Of a DNA stretch of 64,000 bases, positions 23,266 to 32,155 are shown in pieces (position 1 is the first letter of the stretch; each line of letters begins with the position of its first letter). Both the position numbers and the translations under genes were made by a program. The notes beneath the pieces were generated by a model that was not told the DNA's origin, did no database searches, and was given only the letters and a program-made list of their open reading frames with translations. The DNA lies in the NCBI RefSeq assembly GCF_000092225.1, contig NC_014158.1, forward strand, positions 1,984,001 to 2,048,000, given 5' to 3'. Source of the DNA: Tsukamurella paurometabola DSM 20162 (GTDB lineage: Bacteria > Actinomycetota > Actinomycetes > Mycobacteriales > Mycobacteriaceae).

Positions 23266-24288
23266 GTGCTGAACCTGACCGCCACCACCGTGCTCGTGAT
23301 CGGGCTGATCGTCGCGGCGGTACTGATCGTCGCCGTACTGGCCTACCAGACCGCGCACCGTCTTGACCGGCTGCATGTGCGCACGGACCTCTCGTACCAG
23401 GCATTGGAATCCGCGCTCGCTCGGCGAGCGGTGGTCGCCCGTGCCGTCGCCGCATCGATCCCCGTTGAGCAGGGGCGGGCACTGCGCCTCATCGCCGACC
23501 GCGCGGAGAACGCCGACCGCGATAACCGCGAGGTGCGTGAGAACCAACTCTCTGCCGCTATCGGGGCCATCGACGTGGAAACCCTGCCGCGGTCGCTGGT
23601 CGCCGAGATCGCCGACGCCGACACCCGTGTCACCATGGCCCGCCGGTTTCACAACGACGCGGTCCGCGACACCCGGGCGCTGCGGGGCCGCCGGTTCGTG
23701 CGCTGGCTGCACCTGGGCGGCACCGCGCCGATGCCGCGCTACTTCGACATCGTCGATCGCGGCGGTGTGCTGCCGGCGGCGCTGCTCGCGGAAAGCGGGG
23801 ACCGGCGGGTGTCGGCGCGGGTGATCCTCGTCGACCGCGACGGTGCGGTGCTGCTGGTACACGGCCATGATCCCCGCAACACCGGCGACCGGTTCTGGTT
23901 CACACCCGGTGGCGGTGTGGAGCCGGGGGAGGAACTGGCGGCGGCGGCGCTGCGGGAGGTCCGGGAGGAGACCGGGCTCGAGTTGTCCCCGGGCTCCCTG
24001 CTCGGTCCGCTCTACCGGCGCGAGGCGGTGTTCGCCTTCGACGGCGACGTCATGGACTCCGACGAGTACTTCTTCGCTGCGACCGTCGACCGGTTCGATC
24101 CGCGCCCTGCCGGGCTCACCGATGTCGAACTGCACACCATCGATGAGATGCGGTGGTGCCAGCCGGACGACGTGACCGGTCTCGCCGACCCCGTCTACCC
24201 GCAGGCGCTCCCGGGCCTCGTCGCCGATGTGCGGGCGGCGCTCGCTGCCGGCGGCGTGCCGGCCGGTGCCCCTATCGCCATCGACTAG
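23266..24288 (+). CDS. Membrane-anchored Nudix hydrolase with LemA-like helical N-domain
   Basis: 340 residues from GTG 23266. One transmembrane helix (about 6-26) leads into a helical region of roughly 110 residues (Leu-Ser-Tyr-Gln-Ala-Leu-Glu-Ser-Ala-Leu-Ala-Arg-Arg through Met-Ala-Arg-Arg-Phe-His-Asn-Asp-Ala-Val) that looks like a LemA domain. A Nudix fold follows, with box Gly-x5-Glu-x7-Arg-Glu-Val-Arg-Glu-Glu-Thr-Gly-Leu (residues about 217-238). The same place in M. tuberculosis holds the membrane Nudix protein Rv2609c. Substrate is unknown; hydrolysis of a nucleotide sugar or lipid-linked pyrophosphate made by the neighbouring pathway is an attractive guess. Confidence 0.85.
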   Translation: MLNLTATTVLVIGLIVAAVLIVAVLAYQTAHRLDRLHVRTDLSYQALESALARRAVVARAVAASIPVEQGRALRLIADRAENADRDNREVRENQLSAAIGAIDVETLPRSLVAEIADADTRVTMARRFHNDAVRDTRALRGRRFVRWLHLGGTAPMPRYFDIVDRGGVLPAALLAESGDRRVSARVILVDRDGAVLLVHGHDPRNTGDRFWFTPGGGVEPGEELAAAALREVREETGLELSPGSLLGPLYRREAVFAFDGDVMDSDEYFFAATVDRFDPRPAGLTDVELHTIDEMRWCQPDDVTGLADPVYPQALPGLVADVRAALAAGGVPAGAPIAID

Positions 24289-24293
24289 TTCGG

Positions 24294-24356
24294 AAACCGG
24301 CGGTTTTCTCGGTCATGCGCCGCTATTCGCCGGGTGGCCGAGAAAACCGCCGGTTT
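24294..24356. terminator. 19-bp perfect inverted repeat between convergent genes
   Basis: Bases 24294-24312 and 24338-24356 are exact inverted complements (19 bp) around a 25-base loop, between the Nudix gene and the convergent hypothetical gene. Each arm itself holds a smaller palindrome, AAACCG-G-CGGTTT on the left and AAACCG-C-CGGTTT on the right, plus a T run, so it can terminate in both directions. Confidence 0.8.
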
Positions 24357-24361
24357 GTGAG

Positions 24362-25066
24362 TCACGTCGATTCGGAGATGAGGGGAACACCGCCGGATTC
24401 CGTGATCCGTACGGTGCGGGCGCGACGTGCGACGAGCGCACCGTCCACCTCGCGGACGGTCCAGCCGTTGGCGAGGTACACACGACCCGGTTCGACGTCG
24501 CGCAGCGGTACGCCCCAGAAACCGTGGTCGGGAACCACCTGGACCTCGATCTCGTCCGCGTGGAACATCACCAGCCATCCGTTCCAACACAGCTCCGGTG
24601 GATACCCGGCCATAGGACGCCCCACGATGATCGGCACCGCCTCGTAGCCCGCGCGGATGTCCCAGACGCCGGGCGGGGCGTTCTGGATGTCGAAGGCGTC
24701 CCGTGCCCCGGCGGCGTCGGCGACCACGAAGACCATCCGCTCGTCATCGGGCGGCACGTCGAGCCAGCGGGTATCGGTGGAGATGAAGGGGTTGGACGAA
24801 CTGGCGATCGTTCCACCGACCGTGACCATGAAGTCGATGGCGCGATCCACATCGGCCTGGGTCGGCCGGCTGATGGACATGCCGTGGGCGTCGACGCTGA
24901 TCTCCGACTGATAGCCGTATTCGTTCTCCGGTGCCAGGTACTCGCCGTCGCCGAGTGCCGTGAGCGACCACCGGTCGACGAATGCGGCGACGAGTGCGGG
25001 GTCGAACTCGGGGCCGGTGAGCTCGGTCTCCGGCTCGATCGAGTACACGTCGATGAATCCGCCCAT
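24362..25066 (-). CDS. Hypothetical acidic protein
   Basis: 234 residues from the ATG at 25066 (a longer in-frame start at 25144 would run into the pdxS promoter). Acidic, no signal peptide or membrane segment; regular alternation such as Phe-Ile-Asp-Val-Tyr-Ser-Ile-Glu near the start, Trp-Leu-Asp-Val-Pro-Pro-Asp-Asp-Glu in the middle and [13 protein letters not shown] near the end suggests a globular beta-rich protein. I do not recognise the family. It is transcribed divergently from pdxS and convergently with the Nudix gene. Confidence 0.7.
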   Translation of the reverse strand: MGGFIDVYSIEPETELTGPEFDPALVAAFVDRWSLTALGDGEYLAPENEYGYQSEISVDAHGMSISRPTQADVDRAIDFMVTVGGTIASSSNPFISTDTRWLDVPPDDERMVFVVADAAGARDAFDIQNAPPGVWDIRAGYEAVPIIVGRPMAGYPPELCWNGWLVMFHADEIEVQVVPDHGFWGVPLRDVEPGRVYLANGWTVREVDGALVARRARTVRITESGGVPLISEST

Positions 25067-25172
25067 GCCTGAAGTGTATGCGGGAAGGCGTGTGACCCAC
25101 CCGGCGGAAGGCGCACCGTCATCGGGAATACTGGGACCCCACACGTCCCACCCCGCTCAAGGAGACCCGTCA

Positions 25173-26078
25173 GTGACCACTGATCCCCAGACCGCACCCG
25201 TCACCGGCACCGCACGCGTCAAGCGCGGCATGGCCGAGATGCTCAAGGGCGGCGTGATCATGGACGTGGTCACCCCCGAGCAGGCCAAGATCGCCGAGGA
25301 CGCCGGGGCCGTGGCCGTCATGGCCCTGGAGCGCGTGCCCGCCGACATCCGCGCGCAGGGCGGCGTGAGCCGCATGTCCGACCCCGACATGATCGACGGC
25401 ATCATCTCCGCCGTCTCGATCCCGGTGATGGCCAAGGCCCGCATCGGCCACTTCGTCGAGGCGCAGATCCTGCAGGCCCTCGGCGTCGATTACATCGATG
25501 AGTCCGAGGTCCTGACCCCGGCCGACTACGCCAATCACATCGACAAGTTCGCCTTCACGGTGCCGTTCGTCTGCGGCGCGACCAACCTCGGCGAGGCCCT
25601 GCGCCGCATCACCGAGGGCGCCGCGATGATCCGCAGCAAGGGCGAGGCCGGGACCGGCGACGTCTCCAACGCCACCACGCACATGCGCAAGATCCGCGAC
25701 GAGATCCGTCGCCTCACCTCGCTGCCCGAGGACGAGCTGTACGTGGCGGCCAAGGAACTGCAGGCTCCGTACGACCTCGTCGTCGAGGTCGCCAAGAACG
25801 GCAAGCTGCCCGTCACCCTGTTCACCGCGGGCGGCATTGCGACACCCGCCGATGCGGCCATGATGATGCAGCTCGGCGCCGAGGGCGTGTTCGTGGGTTC
25901 GGGCATCTTCAAGTCGGGCAACCCGGAGCAGCGCGCGAAGGCGATCGTCGCCGCGACCACCTTCTACGACGACCCCGGCAAGCTCGCCGAGGTCTCCCGT
26001 GGGCTGGGCGAGGCGATGGTCGGCATCAACGTCGACGACATCCCGCAGCCGCACCGCCTGGCGGAACGCGGCTGGTGA
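25173..26078 (+). CDS. pdxS: Pyridoxal 5'-phosphate synthase, synthase subunit
   Basis: 301 residues from GTG 25173 with AAGGAGA upstream. A very conserved (beta/alpha)8 enzyme: [11 protein letters not shown] with the catalytic Asp, Ala-Val-Met-Ala-Leu-Glu-Arg-Val-Pro with the Arg-Val-Pro loop, Met-Ala-Lys-Ala-Arg-Ile-Gly-His with the imine-forming Lys, Arg-Ser-Lys-Gly-Glu-Ala-Gly-Thr-Gly, and Val-Gly-Ser-Gly-Ile-Phe-Lys. It makes PLP from ribose 5-phosphate, glyceraldehyde 3-phosphate and ammonia supplied by PdxT, forming a 12+12 complex. PdxT lies three genes downstream, separated by two signalling genes and tesB. Confidence 0.97.
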   Translation: MTTDPQTAPVTGTARVKRGMAEMLKGGVIMDVVTPEQAKIAEDAGAVAVMALERVPADIRAQGGVSRMSDPDMIDGIISAVSIPVMAKARIGHFVEAQILQALGVDYIDESEVLTPADYANHIDKFAFTVPFVCGATNLGEALRRITEGAAMIRSKGEAGTGDVSNATTHMRKIRDEIRRLTSLPEDELYVAAKELQAPYDLVVEVAKNGKLPVTLFTAGGIATPADAAMMMQLGAEGVFVGSGIFKSGNPEQRAKAIVAATTFYDDPGKLAEVSRGLGEAMVGINVDDIPQPHRLAERGW

Positions 26079-26200
26079 CGGCATGTCGCCTGCCGGTGCC
26101 GGGGGAATCGCGCTAGCGTCGAGGCTGCGCGTACGCCGGGTTCCGGGGCGACGAGCCGAATAGCAACGCACGATCGACGATGTAGCAGGTGAGGCGGAGG

Positions 26201-27496
26201 ATGTCAGACACAGCAACCGGAGGACAGCGGGCCGACGGCGCTCCGATCGCGCTGCGGGTGCTCGCGTACATCGCCGACCTCTGCCTGGCCTCCACGGTGA
26301 TCGCCGTGGCACTGATCATCAATGTGCTGGCCGGTCTCGAGAAGGGGCTGTACTTCCTCGGTGGCGGCGTGATCGTCGCGATCATCGCCTCGATCGTGCT
26401 GCACGGCGCCTACGCGGCCAGCCCCGGCAAGATGCTGGCCGGACTCAAAGTGGTCGACGCCGATACCCGGGCCGCCCTGGGCTATCCCGCGTCGGCCATT
26501 CGCTCGCTGGTCTTCAACGTGCTCGCGCCGCTGGTGTACCTCCCCGCCTGGTCGATCCTCGCGGACGCCGGGCGTCGCGGGATCCATGAGAAGGCGTCCA
26601 AGACCACCGTCGTCGACGGCACCGAAGTCGAGGTCGAGCAGGCACCGCGCACGGCGGCGGCGCCATCCGGCCCCCTGGGCGGCCTGGTGACCGGCGAGGG
26701 TGCCCAGGACGATTCCGGGTTGCAGCGCATCCCCACCCCACTGCCGGGTGACGGTGCCCGGACCGCCGCGCTCACCGACACCGGTGCGGAGACCGAGGCT
26801 GAGCCCCGGGAGCGACTGCAGCCGCCGTCGCTGCCTCCACTGCCCGACGACGTTCCCGGCCTGCGCCCTGTGCCGCCCCGCTTCGGCCCGCCGCTCGCCG
26901 AGGGCGAGCAGCCTGCCGGTCCCGCGGCGCCGGCCGCCGCGTTCGCTTCGCCGCCGCAGGCGCCGGTGCCGCCCGCACCCCGCCCCGCACACCCGCAGAG
27001 CCTCCCGCCGCAGCCGACCCAGCCGCCGCAGCCGCAGAGTGCTCCGCCTCGCCCGGCCTCATCCGCGCCCCCGGTACCGCCGCAGGGGCCGCCCCCGCAG
27101 CGTCCGAGCGCACCGTCGCCGCTCCAGACCGCCGGGGCCGGAGGTCAGCGCCCTGCGGGCGCTGCGCCGATCGTGCTCCGCTTCGACGACGGCCACTCGG
27201 TCGATGTGCGCGGTGACGGCATCATCGGCCGCGAGCCGGTGATCCCGGCAGGTCTGGACCCGTCCAAGGTCACCAAGCACGTTCTCGTCGACGACACCGC
27301 CTCGGTGTCCAAGACCCACCTCTTGTTCGGACTCACTCGCGGTGAGCTGTGGGTCGAAGACGTAGGGTCGACGAACGGATCTGCGATCGCATACGAGGAT
27401 TCGTGGACCGAGCTCACCAAGGGAGTCAGGTACGCCGTGGAGAAGGGCAGCGTCGTGCATATAGGGCAGCGCAGTTTCAAGGTGCTCGGCGGATGA
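26201..27496 (+). CDS. RDD-domain membrane protein with C-terminal FHA domain
   Basis: 431 residues from the ATG at 26201 behind GGCGGAGG. The N-terminal RDD domain (about 15-150) has Leu-Arg-Val-Leu-Ala-Tyr-Ile-Ala-Asp and hydrophobic helices with Ala-Ser-Pro-Gly-Lys-Met-Leu-Ala-Gly-Leu-Lys-Val-Val. A disordered Pro/Ala/Gln-rich linker spans about 155-315. The last 105 residues are an FHA domain with Gly-Arg-Glu-Pro, Val-Ser-Lys-Thr-His and Asp-Val-Gly-Ser-Thr-Asn-Gly, the GR/SxxH/NG residues that bind phosphothreonine. It overlaps the PP2C gene by four bases (ATGA). A membrane adaptor for a Ser/Thr-kinase signal is likely; no kinase lies nearby. Confidence 0.85.
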   Translation: MSDTATGGQRADGAPIALRVLAYIADLCLASTVIAVALIINVLAGLEKGLYFLGGGVIVAIIASIVLHGAYAASPGKMLAGLKVVDADTRAALGYPASAIRSLVFNVLAPLVYLPAWSILADAGRRGIHEKASKTTVVDGTEVEVEQAPRTAAAPSGPLGGLVTGEGAQDDSGLQRIPTPLPGDGARTAALTDTGAETEAEPRERLQPPSLPPLPDDVPGLRPVPPRFGPPLAEGEQPAGPAAPAAAFASPPQAPVPPAPRPAHPQSLPPQPTQPPQPQSAPPRPASSAPPVPPQGPPPQRPSAPSPLQTAGAGGQRPAGAAPIVLRFDDGHSVDVRGDGIIGREPVIPAGLDPSKVTKHVLVDDTASVSKTHLLFGLTRGELWVEDVGSTNGSAIAYEDSWTELTKGVRYAVEKGSVVHIGQRSFKVLGG

Positions 27497-28305
27497 CCGC
27501 CGAGGCCACAGGAGACGGCTCGGCACGTTCGGAGATCGTCTACGGCGCCCAGGGCGGCGTCTCGATGAAGTGGGTCGCGATCAGCAACCCGGGCCGCGTC
27601 CGGATGACGAACGAGGACGGTGCGCTCACCGGACCGGGCATGTTCCTGCTTGCCGACGGCATGGGCGGGCACGATGCCGGTGAGGTCGCCTCAGCGGCTG
27701 CGCTGGAGGCACTCGCCGAGGTCTTCGGCCCCGAGCCCGCCGACGCGCAAGTCGTGATGGAACAGGTGGTCGATCGACTGCGGCAGGCGCACGCCACCAT
27801 CGAGGCCATCGATTCGGAGACCGGCAAGCGTGCGGGCACCACGGTGACCGGGGTCCTGCTGACCACCTACGAGGACGTGCCGCATTGGCTCGTGGTCAAC
27901 ATCGGCGATTCGCGTACCTACCGCCTCGCCGAGGGCTACTTCGAGCAGCTCACCGTGGACCATTCCCAGGTGCAGGAGCTCATCAACGGCGGCTTCCTCA
28001 GCCCCGAACAGGCGCGGGTCGACCCGCGGCGCAACGTGATCACCCGCGCTCTCGGTGCCGGCATGGAGCCCGACGCAGATTTCTGGATCGTGCCTGCACA
28101 GCCGCAGGAGAAGCTGCTGGTGTGCTCGGACGGCCTCAACGGCGAGCTCACGGACGACGAGATCCAGTCGATACTCGAATCCGAGGTCCCGATCGACGAG
28201 TGCGCCGATCAGCTCGTGTCCGCGGCCCTGAACGCGGGCGGCCGTGACAACGTCACCGTGATCGTGGTGGAAGCCACCACCGAACCGGTCGGCGAGGACT
28301 GGTGA
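27493..28305 (+). CDS. PP2C-type protein serine/threonine phosphatase
   Basis: 270 residues. PPM-family motifs: Asn40-Glu-Asp42 (the RxxNED motif), Leu-Ala-Asp-Gly-Met-Gly-Gly-His (Asp55-Gly-Met-Gly-Gly-His60, metal-binding), Gly-Thr-Thr-Val-Thr-Gly, Asn-Ile-Gly-Asp-Ser-Arg, Thr-Val-Asp-His-Ser, Cys-Ser-Asp-Gly-Leu and Gly-Gly-Arg-Asp-Asn-Val-Thr at the end. The last Asp pairs coordinate Mg/Mn. There is no membrane segment, unlike mycobacterial PstP, so it is cytosolic. Translational coupling to the RDD-FHA gene suggests that it dephosphorylates that protein or its partners. Confidence 0.9.
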   Translation: MTAEATGDGSARSEIVYGAQGGVSMKWVAISNPGRVRMTNEDGALTGPGMFLLADGMGGHDAGEVASAAALEALAEVFGPEPADAQVVMEQVVDRLRQAHATIEAIDSETGKRAGTTVTGVLLTTYEDVPHWLVVNIGDSRTYRLAEGYFEQLTVDHSQVQELINGGFLSPEQARVDPRRNVITRALGAGMEPDADFWIVPAQPQEKLLVCSDGLNGELTDDEIQSILESEVPIDECADQLVSAALNAGGRDNVTVIVVEATTEPVGEDW

Positions 28306-28323
28306 CCTGAGTAGAGTCACCTC

Positions 28324-29148
28324 GTGGCTGACATCGAAGCACTCCTGAGCCTGGAGCAGATCGACCGCGATATCTTCCGCGGAATTCACGCACCGTCGAT
28401 CCTGGTGCGCACCTTCGGCGGGCAGGTCGCCGGACAGGCGCTGCGGTCCGCGATCTCGACCGTCCCCGACTCGATGCAGGTGCACTCACTGCACGGCTAC
28501 TTCCTGCGTCCCGGCAACCCGGATGCCGACACCGTCTTCCTCGTCGATCGCATCCGCGACGGCCGATCCTTCTGCACCCGCCGGGTCAACGGCGTGCAGA
28601 ACGGTGAGGCGATCTTCTCCATGTCGGCCTCGTTCCAGCTGCCCGGGCAGGAGGGCATCGAACACGCCGACGAGATGCCGGTGGCCCCCGACCCCGAGAC
28701 GGTGCCCAACCCGCGCGAGGACCCCAACGCCTCCACGGAGAGTCGCGGGCTGATCCAGGAGTGGAACAACTGGGACATCCGGATCGTCGATCAGGCGCAG
28801 ACCGAGCCCTATGCCGGGCGAGCGGTGCATCAGCAGGTGTGGTTCAAACACATCGGCCGGCTACCCGATGATCAGAACATCCACACCAGCGCCCTGGCCT
28901 ATATGAGCGATATGACGCTGCTGACCTCCGCGCGGGTCGGCCATCCCGGCGTCGATACCCAGGTGGCTTCCCTGGACCACGCCATGTGGTTCCTGCGGCC
29001 CTTCCGCGCCGATGAATGGTTGCTCTACGACCAGACGTCGCCGTCGGCCGGCGGAGGCCGTGCCCTGACCGCCGGACGGATCTTCAGCCAGGACGGCACG
29101 CTGGTCGCCGTCGTGATCCAGGAGGGCCTGCACCGCTACCGGCACTAG
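28324..29148 (+). CDS. tesB: Acyl-CoA thioesterase II
   Basis: 274 residues from GTG 28324 with the double hot-dog layout of TesB. [11 protein letters not shown] is near the start; [12 protein letters not shown] and [11 protein letters not shown] are the first-domain signature. The second domain shows Ala-Tyr-Met-Ser-Asp-Met-Thr-Leu-Leu and Ser-Leu-Asp-His-Ala-Met-Trp-Phe, with the catalytic Asp in the former. It releases free fatty acids from acyl-CoA. It lies between pdxS and pdxT as in M. tuberculosis (tesB2), a conserved but unexplained linkage. Confidence 0.93.
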   Translation: MADIEALLSLEQIDRDIFRGIHAPSILVRTFGGQVAGQALRSAISTVPDSMQVHSLHGYFLRPGNPDADTVFLVDRIRDGRSFCTRRVNGVQNGEAIFSMSASFQLPGQEGIEHADEMPVAPDPETVPNPREDPNASTESRGLIQEWNNWDIRIVDQAQTEPYAGRAVHQQVWFKHIGRLPDDQNIHTSALAYMSDMTLLTSARVGHPGVDTQVASLDHAMWFLRPFRADEWLLYDQTSPSAGGGRALTAGRIFSQDGTLVAVVIQEGLHRYRH

Positions 29149-29192
29149 GCCACCCGCGGCGATCCGGTGCCGGGCACCTACGCTGTTCACCC

Positions 29193-29798
29193 GTGACTGT
29201 GCGGATCGGAGTTCTGGCCCTTCAGGGTGATGTGCGTGAGCATCGGCGGGCACTGGAGGAGGTGGGGGCGGCCACCAGCGCGGTGCGCACCGTTGCCGAC
29301 CTCGCCGCCGTCGACGCCATCGTGATACCGGGTGGCGAGTCCACCACCATGAGCCGGCTGCTCGGCGTGTTCGACCTGTACGACCCGCTGCGCGCCGCCC
29401 TCGCCGGTGGGCTACCCGCCTACGGATCGTGCGCCGGGATGATCCTGCTCGCCTCCGAGGTACTCGACACCCGGCCCGATGCTCGTTGCCTGGCCGCGAT
29501 CGATATGACGGTCCGGCGGAACGCCTTCGGCAGACAGGTGGATTCGTTCGAGACCGACCTCCACGTCGCCGGCATCGACGGCGCACCGGTACGGGCCGTG
29601 TTCATCCGCGCGCCCTGGGTGGAACGGGTCGGCGACGGTGTCGACGTGCTGGCCAGGGTGCCTGCGGAGGCGGGTGAGTCGGCGGGTACGGTGGTCGCAG
29701 TGCAGCAGGGTGTGACGCTTGCCACATCCTTCCATCCCGAGGTGACCGGGGATCTGCGGATCCACGAGCACTTCCTCTCGATGGTTCGGCGCGGCTGA
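29193..29798 (+). CDS. pdxT: Pyridoxal 5'-phosphate synthase, glutaminase subunit
   Basis: 201 residues from GTG 29193 (GTG 29199 also possible). A class I glutamine amidotransferase: [13 protein letters not shown], Pro-Gly-Gly-Glu-Ser-Thr-Thr-Met, the nucleophile Cys in Tyr-Gly-Ser-Cys-Ala-Gly-Met, and the His/Glu pair in Phe-His-Pro-Glu-Val-Thr. It hydrolyses glutamine and channels ammonia to PdxS. It is separated from pdxS by the RDD-FHA, PP2C and tesB genes, with 44 bases after tesB. Confidence 0.96.
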   Translation: MTVRIGVLALQGDVREHRRALEEVGAATSAVRTVADLAAVDAIVIPGGESTTMSRLLGVFDLYDPLRAALAGGLPAYGSCAGMILLASEVLDTRPDARCLAAIDMTVRRNAFGRQVDSFETDLHVAGIDGAPVRAVFIRAPWVERVGDGVDVLARVPAEAGESAGTVVAVQQGVTLATSFHPEVTGDLRIHEHFLSMVRRG

Positions 29799-29887
29799 CC
29801 CGTCTCGGTCTGCCCACGCCCTCTGCCGGATCGTGTTGAGGTGGTGGGGCCGCGTGCGGTACCCGCAGACGGACAGGGGGTGCGCGC

Positions 29888-31282
29888 ATGAGCTACATGC
29901 CGGTGACCGATTCGATGTTCCTCGTCGCGGAATCGCGCGAGCATCCCATGCACGTGGGCGGATTGCAGCTGTTCACCCCACCCGACGGGGCCGGGCCCGA
30001 TTACGTGCGTTCGGTGGTCGAGACGATGCGCGCGCATACCGATGTGAGCAGCCGCTTCGGACGTCGCCCGGCGGATCCGGTCGGCATCGTCGGCAACACG
30101 TGGTGGACCGATGTCGACTCGATCGACGTCGACTACCACGTGCGGCACACGGCGCTGCCCCAGCCGGGACGGATCCGCGAGCTCTTCCAGATGGTCTCGC
30201 TGTGGCACGAGACCCTGCTCGACCGGCATCGTCCGATGTGGGAGCTCCAGGTCATCGAGGGGCTCGAGGACGGACGGTTCGCGGTCTACAGCAAGGTGCA
30301 TCATTCGCTGGTGGACGGTGTCTCGGCCCTGAAGTACATGACCCTCTCGCTCTCGGAGGACCCGAACGACATGGAGGGGCGCGTCGTCTGGCAGCCGGGG
30401 CTCGGCAAGCGCGCAAGGCCCCAGGAACCGGCCCCGGCGAAGCCGTCCGGTCTGTTCGGCGTCGATCCGCTGGGCGTGGCGAAGCAGGCCGCGGGTCTCA
30501 CGAGCGAGGTGCTCGGTATGGTTCCCGCCTCGCTCAAGGTGGTGGGCAACGCCTTTCGCGATCACGACTACATGGCGCCGTTCCAGGCGCCGCACACCAT
30601 CTTCAACGTCCCGATCGGCGGCGCCCGGCGTTTCGTCGCCCAGTCGTACTCGCTCGAGCGGATCAACGCGATCCGCCGCGCGGCGGGAGCCACCGTCAAC
30701 GATGTGGTCCTGGCGATGTGCGGCGGCGCACTGCGGTCGTATCTGGCCGAGCTCGGCGAACTGCCCGACCGGTCGCTCACGGCGATGGTCCCGGTGAACC
30801 TGCGTAAGGAGGGTGACGCGTCGGACTCGAACGCGGTGGGCACGATCATCGCCACGCTGGGGACCGATATCCCCGACGCCGCCGACCGGCTGCACATGGC
30901 GCGTGATTCGGTACGGGCCGCCCGCCGGGTGATGGGCGAGCTCTCGCCGATGCAGGTGCTCGCGGTGAGCGCGGCCAACATCGCCGGACTGGCACCGGGC
31001 CTGCTGCCCGGGTACTCCGGCCGCACCCGGCCGCCGTTCAACCTGGTGATCTCGAATGTTCCCGGCCCCCGCGCCCCGATGTACTGGAACGGTTCCCGCC
31101 TCGACGGCATCTATCCGGCGTCGATCGTGCTCGACGGTGCCGCCATCAACATCACCATCTCCACCAACTACGACAACCTGGAGTTCGGCATCGTCGCCTG
31201 CCGTACCTCTGTGCCGCACGTGCAGCGCCTCATCCACCACCTCGAAGATGCGCTCGGCGAGTTGGAGAAGGCTTTCGCGTAA
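29888..31282 (+). CDS. Wax ester synthase / diacylglycerol acyltransferase
   Basis: 464 residues, typical WS/DGAT length. The catalytic motif His138-His-Ser-Leu-Val-Asp-Gly144 (HHxxxDG) is intact and preceded by Tyr-Ser-Lys-Val. Later family blocks are Thr-Val-Asn-Asp-Val-Val-Leu-Ala-Met and Ile-Ser-Asn-Val-Pro-Gly-Pro, with Pro-Val-Asn-Leu-Arg. It uses acyl-CoA to acylate long alcohols or diacylglycerol, producing wax esters and triacylglycerol stores. It lies between pdxT and yebC, a place where M. tuberculosis has no such gene as I recall. It could work with tesB in fatty acid turnover; otherwise unlinked. Confidence 0.93.
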   Translation: MSYMPVTDSMFLVAESREHPMHVGGLQLFTPPDGAGPDYVRSVVETMRAHTDVSSRFGRRPADPVGIVGNTWWTDVDSIDVDYHVRHTALPQPGRIRELFQMVSLWHETLLDRHRPMWELQVIEGLEDGRFAVYSKVHHSLVDGVSALKYMTLSLSEDPNDMEGRVVWQPGLGKRARPQEPAPAKPSGLFGVDPLGVAKQAAGLTSEVLGMVPASLKVVGNAFRDHDYMAPFQAPHTIFNVPIGGARRFVAQSYSLERINAIRRAAGATVNDVVLAMCGGALRSYLAELGELPDRSLTAMVPVNLRKEGDASDSNAVGTIIATLGTDIPDAADRLHMARDSVRAARRVMGELSPMQVLAVSAANIAGLAPGLLPGYSGRTRPPFNLVISNVPGPRAPMYWNGSRLDGIYPASIVLDGAAINITISTNYDNLEFGIVACRTSVPHVQRLIHHLEDALGELEKAFA

Positions 31283-31327
31283 ACTCGGGGGGTTGATACA
31301 GCGCACCAGGACTGAATCGAGGGTTCG

Positions 31328-32083
31328 ATGAGCGGCCACTCCAAATGGGCCACCACCAAGCACAAGAAGGCGGCGATCGATGCCAAGCGCGGCAAGCTGT
31401 TCGCCAAGCTGATCAAGAACATCGAGGTCGCGGCCCGTACCGGCGGTGGCGACCCCGACGGTAACCCCACGCTGTACGACGCCATCCAGAAGGCGAAGAA
31501 GAACTCCGTTCCCAACGACAACATCGAGCGCGCGCGCAAGCGCGGCGGCGGCGAAGAGGGCGGCGGCGCGGACTGGCAGACCATCATGTACGAGGGCTAC
31601 GGCCCCAACGGTGTGGCGGTGCTGATCGAGTGCCTCACCGACAACCGCAACCGCGCCGCCGGTGAGGTCCGCGTCGCGATGACCCGCAACGGCGGCAATA
31701 TGGCCGATCCGGGATCGGTGTCGTATCTGTTCACGCGCAAGGGCATCGTCACCCTGGACAAGAACGATCAATCCGAGGACGACGTGCTCATGGCCGTGCT
31801 CGACGCCGGTGCCGAAGAGGTCAGCGATCTCGGCGAGCAGTTCGAGATCATCTCCGAACCCACGGATCTGGTCGCGGTGCGAACGTCGCTGCAGGAGGCC
31901 GGAATCGACTACGAATCGGCCGAATCGGGATTCCGCGCCTCGGTCGAGGTGCCGCTCGACGCCGACGGTGCCCGCAAGGTGTTCAAGCTGATCGACGCGC
32001 TCGAGGACAGCGACGACGTGCAGAACGTGTACACCAACATCGACATCTCCGATGAGGTGCTCGCCGAGCTCGACGCCGACTGA
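31328..32083 (+). CDS. yebC: YebC/PmpR-family protein
   Basis: 251 residues, normal for the family. The N-terminus [13 protein letters not shown], Lys-Arg-Gly-Lys-Leu-Phe-Ala-Lys-Leu, and Val-Pro-Asn-Asp-Asn-Ile-Glu-Arg-Ala are conserved, as is [10 protein letters not shown]. YebC proteins were annotated as transcription regulators; some members now act on ribosomes during translation of proline-rich stretches. Its position after pdxT corresponds to Rv2603c. The ATG at 31328 has a weak upstream purine stretch. Confidence 0.95.
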   Translation: MSGHSKWATTKHKKAAIDAKRGKLFAKLIKNIEVAARTGGGDPDGNPTLYDAIQKAKKNSVPNDNIERARKRGGGEEGGGADWQTIMYEGYGPNGVAVLIECLTDNRNRAAGEVRVAMTRNGGNMADPGSVSYLFTRKGIVTLDKNDQSEDDVLMAVLDAGAEEVSDLGEQFEIISEPTDLVAVRTSLQEAGIDYESAESGFRASVEVPLDADGARKVFKLIDALEDSDDVQNVYTNIDISDEVLAELDAD

Positions 32084-32155
32084 TCCGGACGGCCGCATTG
32101 CCGTTCTGCATCGCCCCTACTGTCCGGTACTGATGCGTCAGGATATTCTCAGAGT

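Noticed and set aside
29420-32098. 892-codon minus-strand ORF over WS/DGAT and yebC
   Set aside because: Antisense shadow with His/Arg-rich low-complexity product and no family match.
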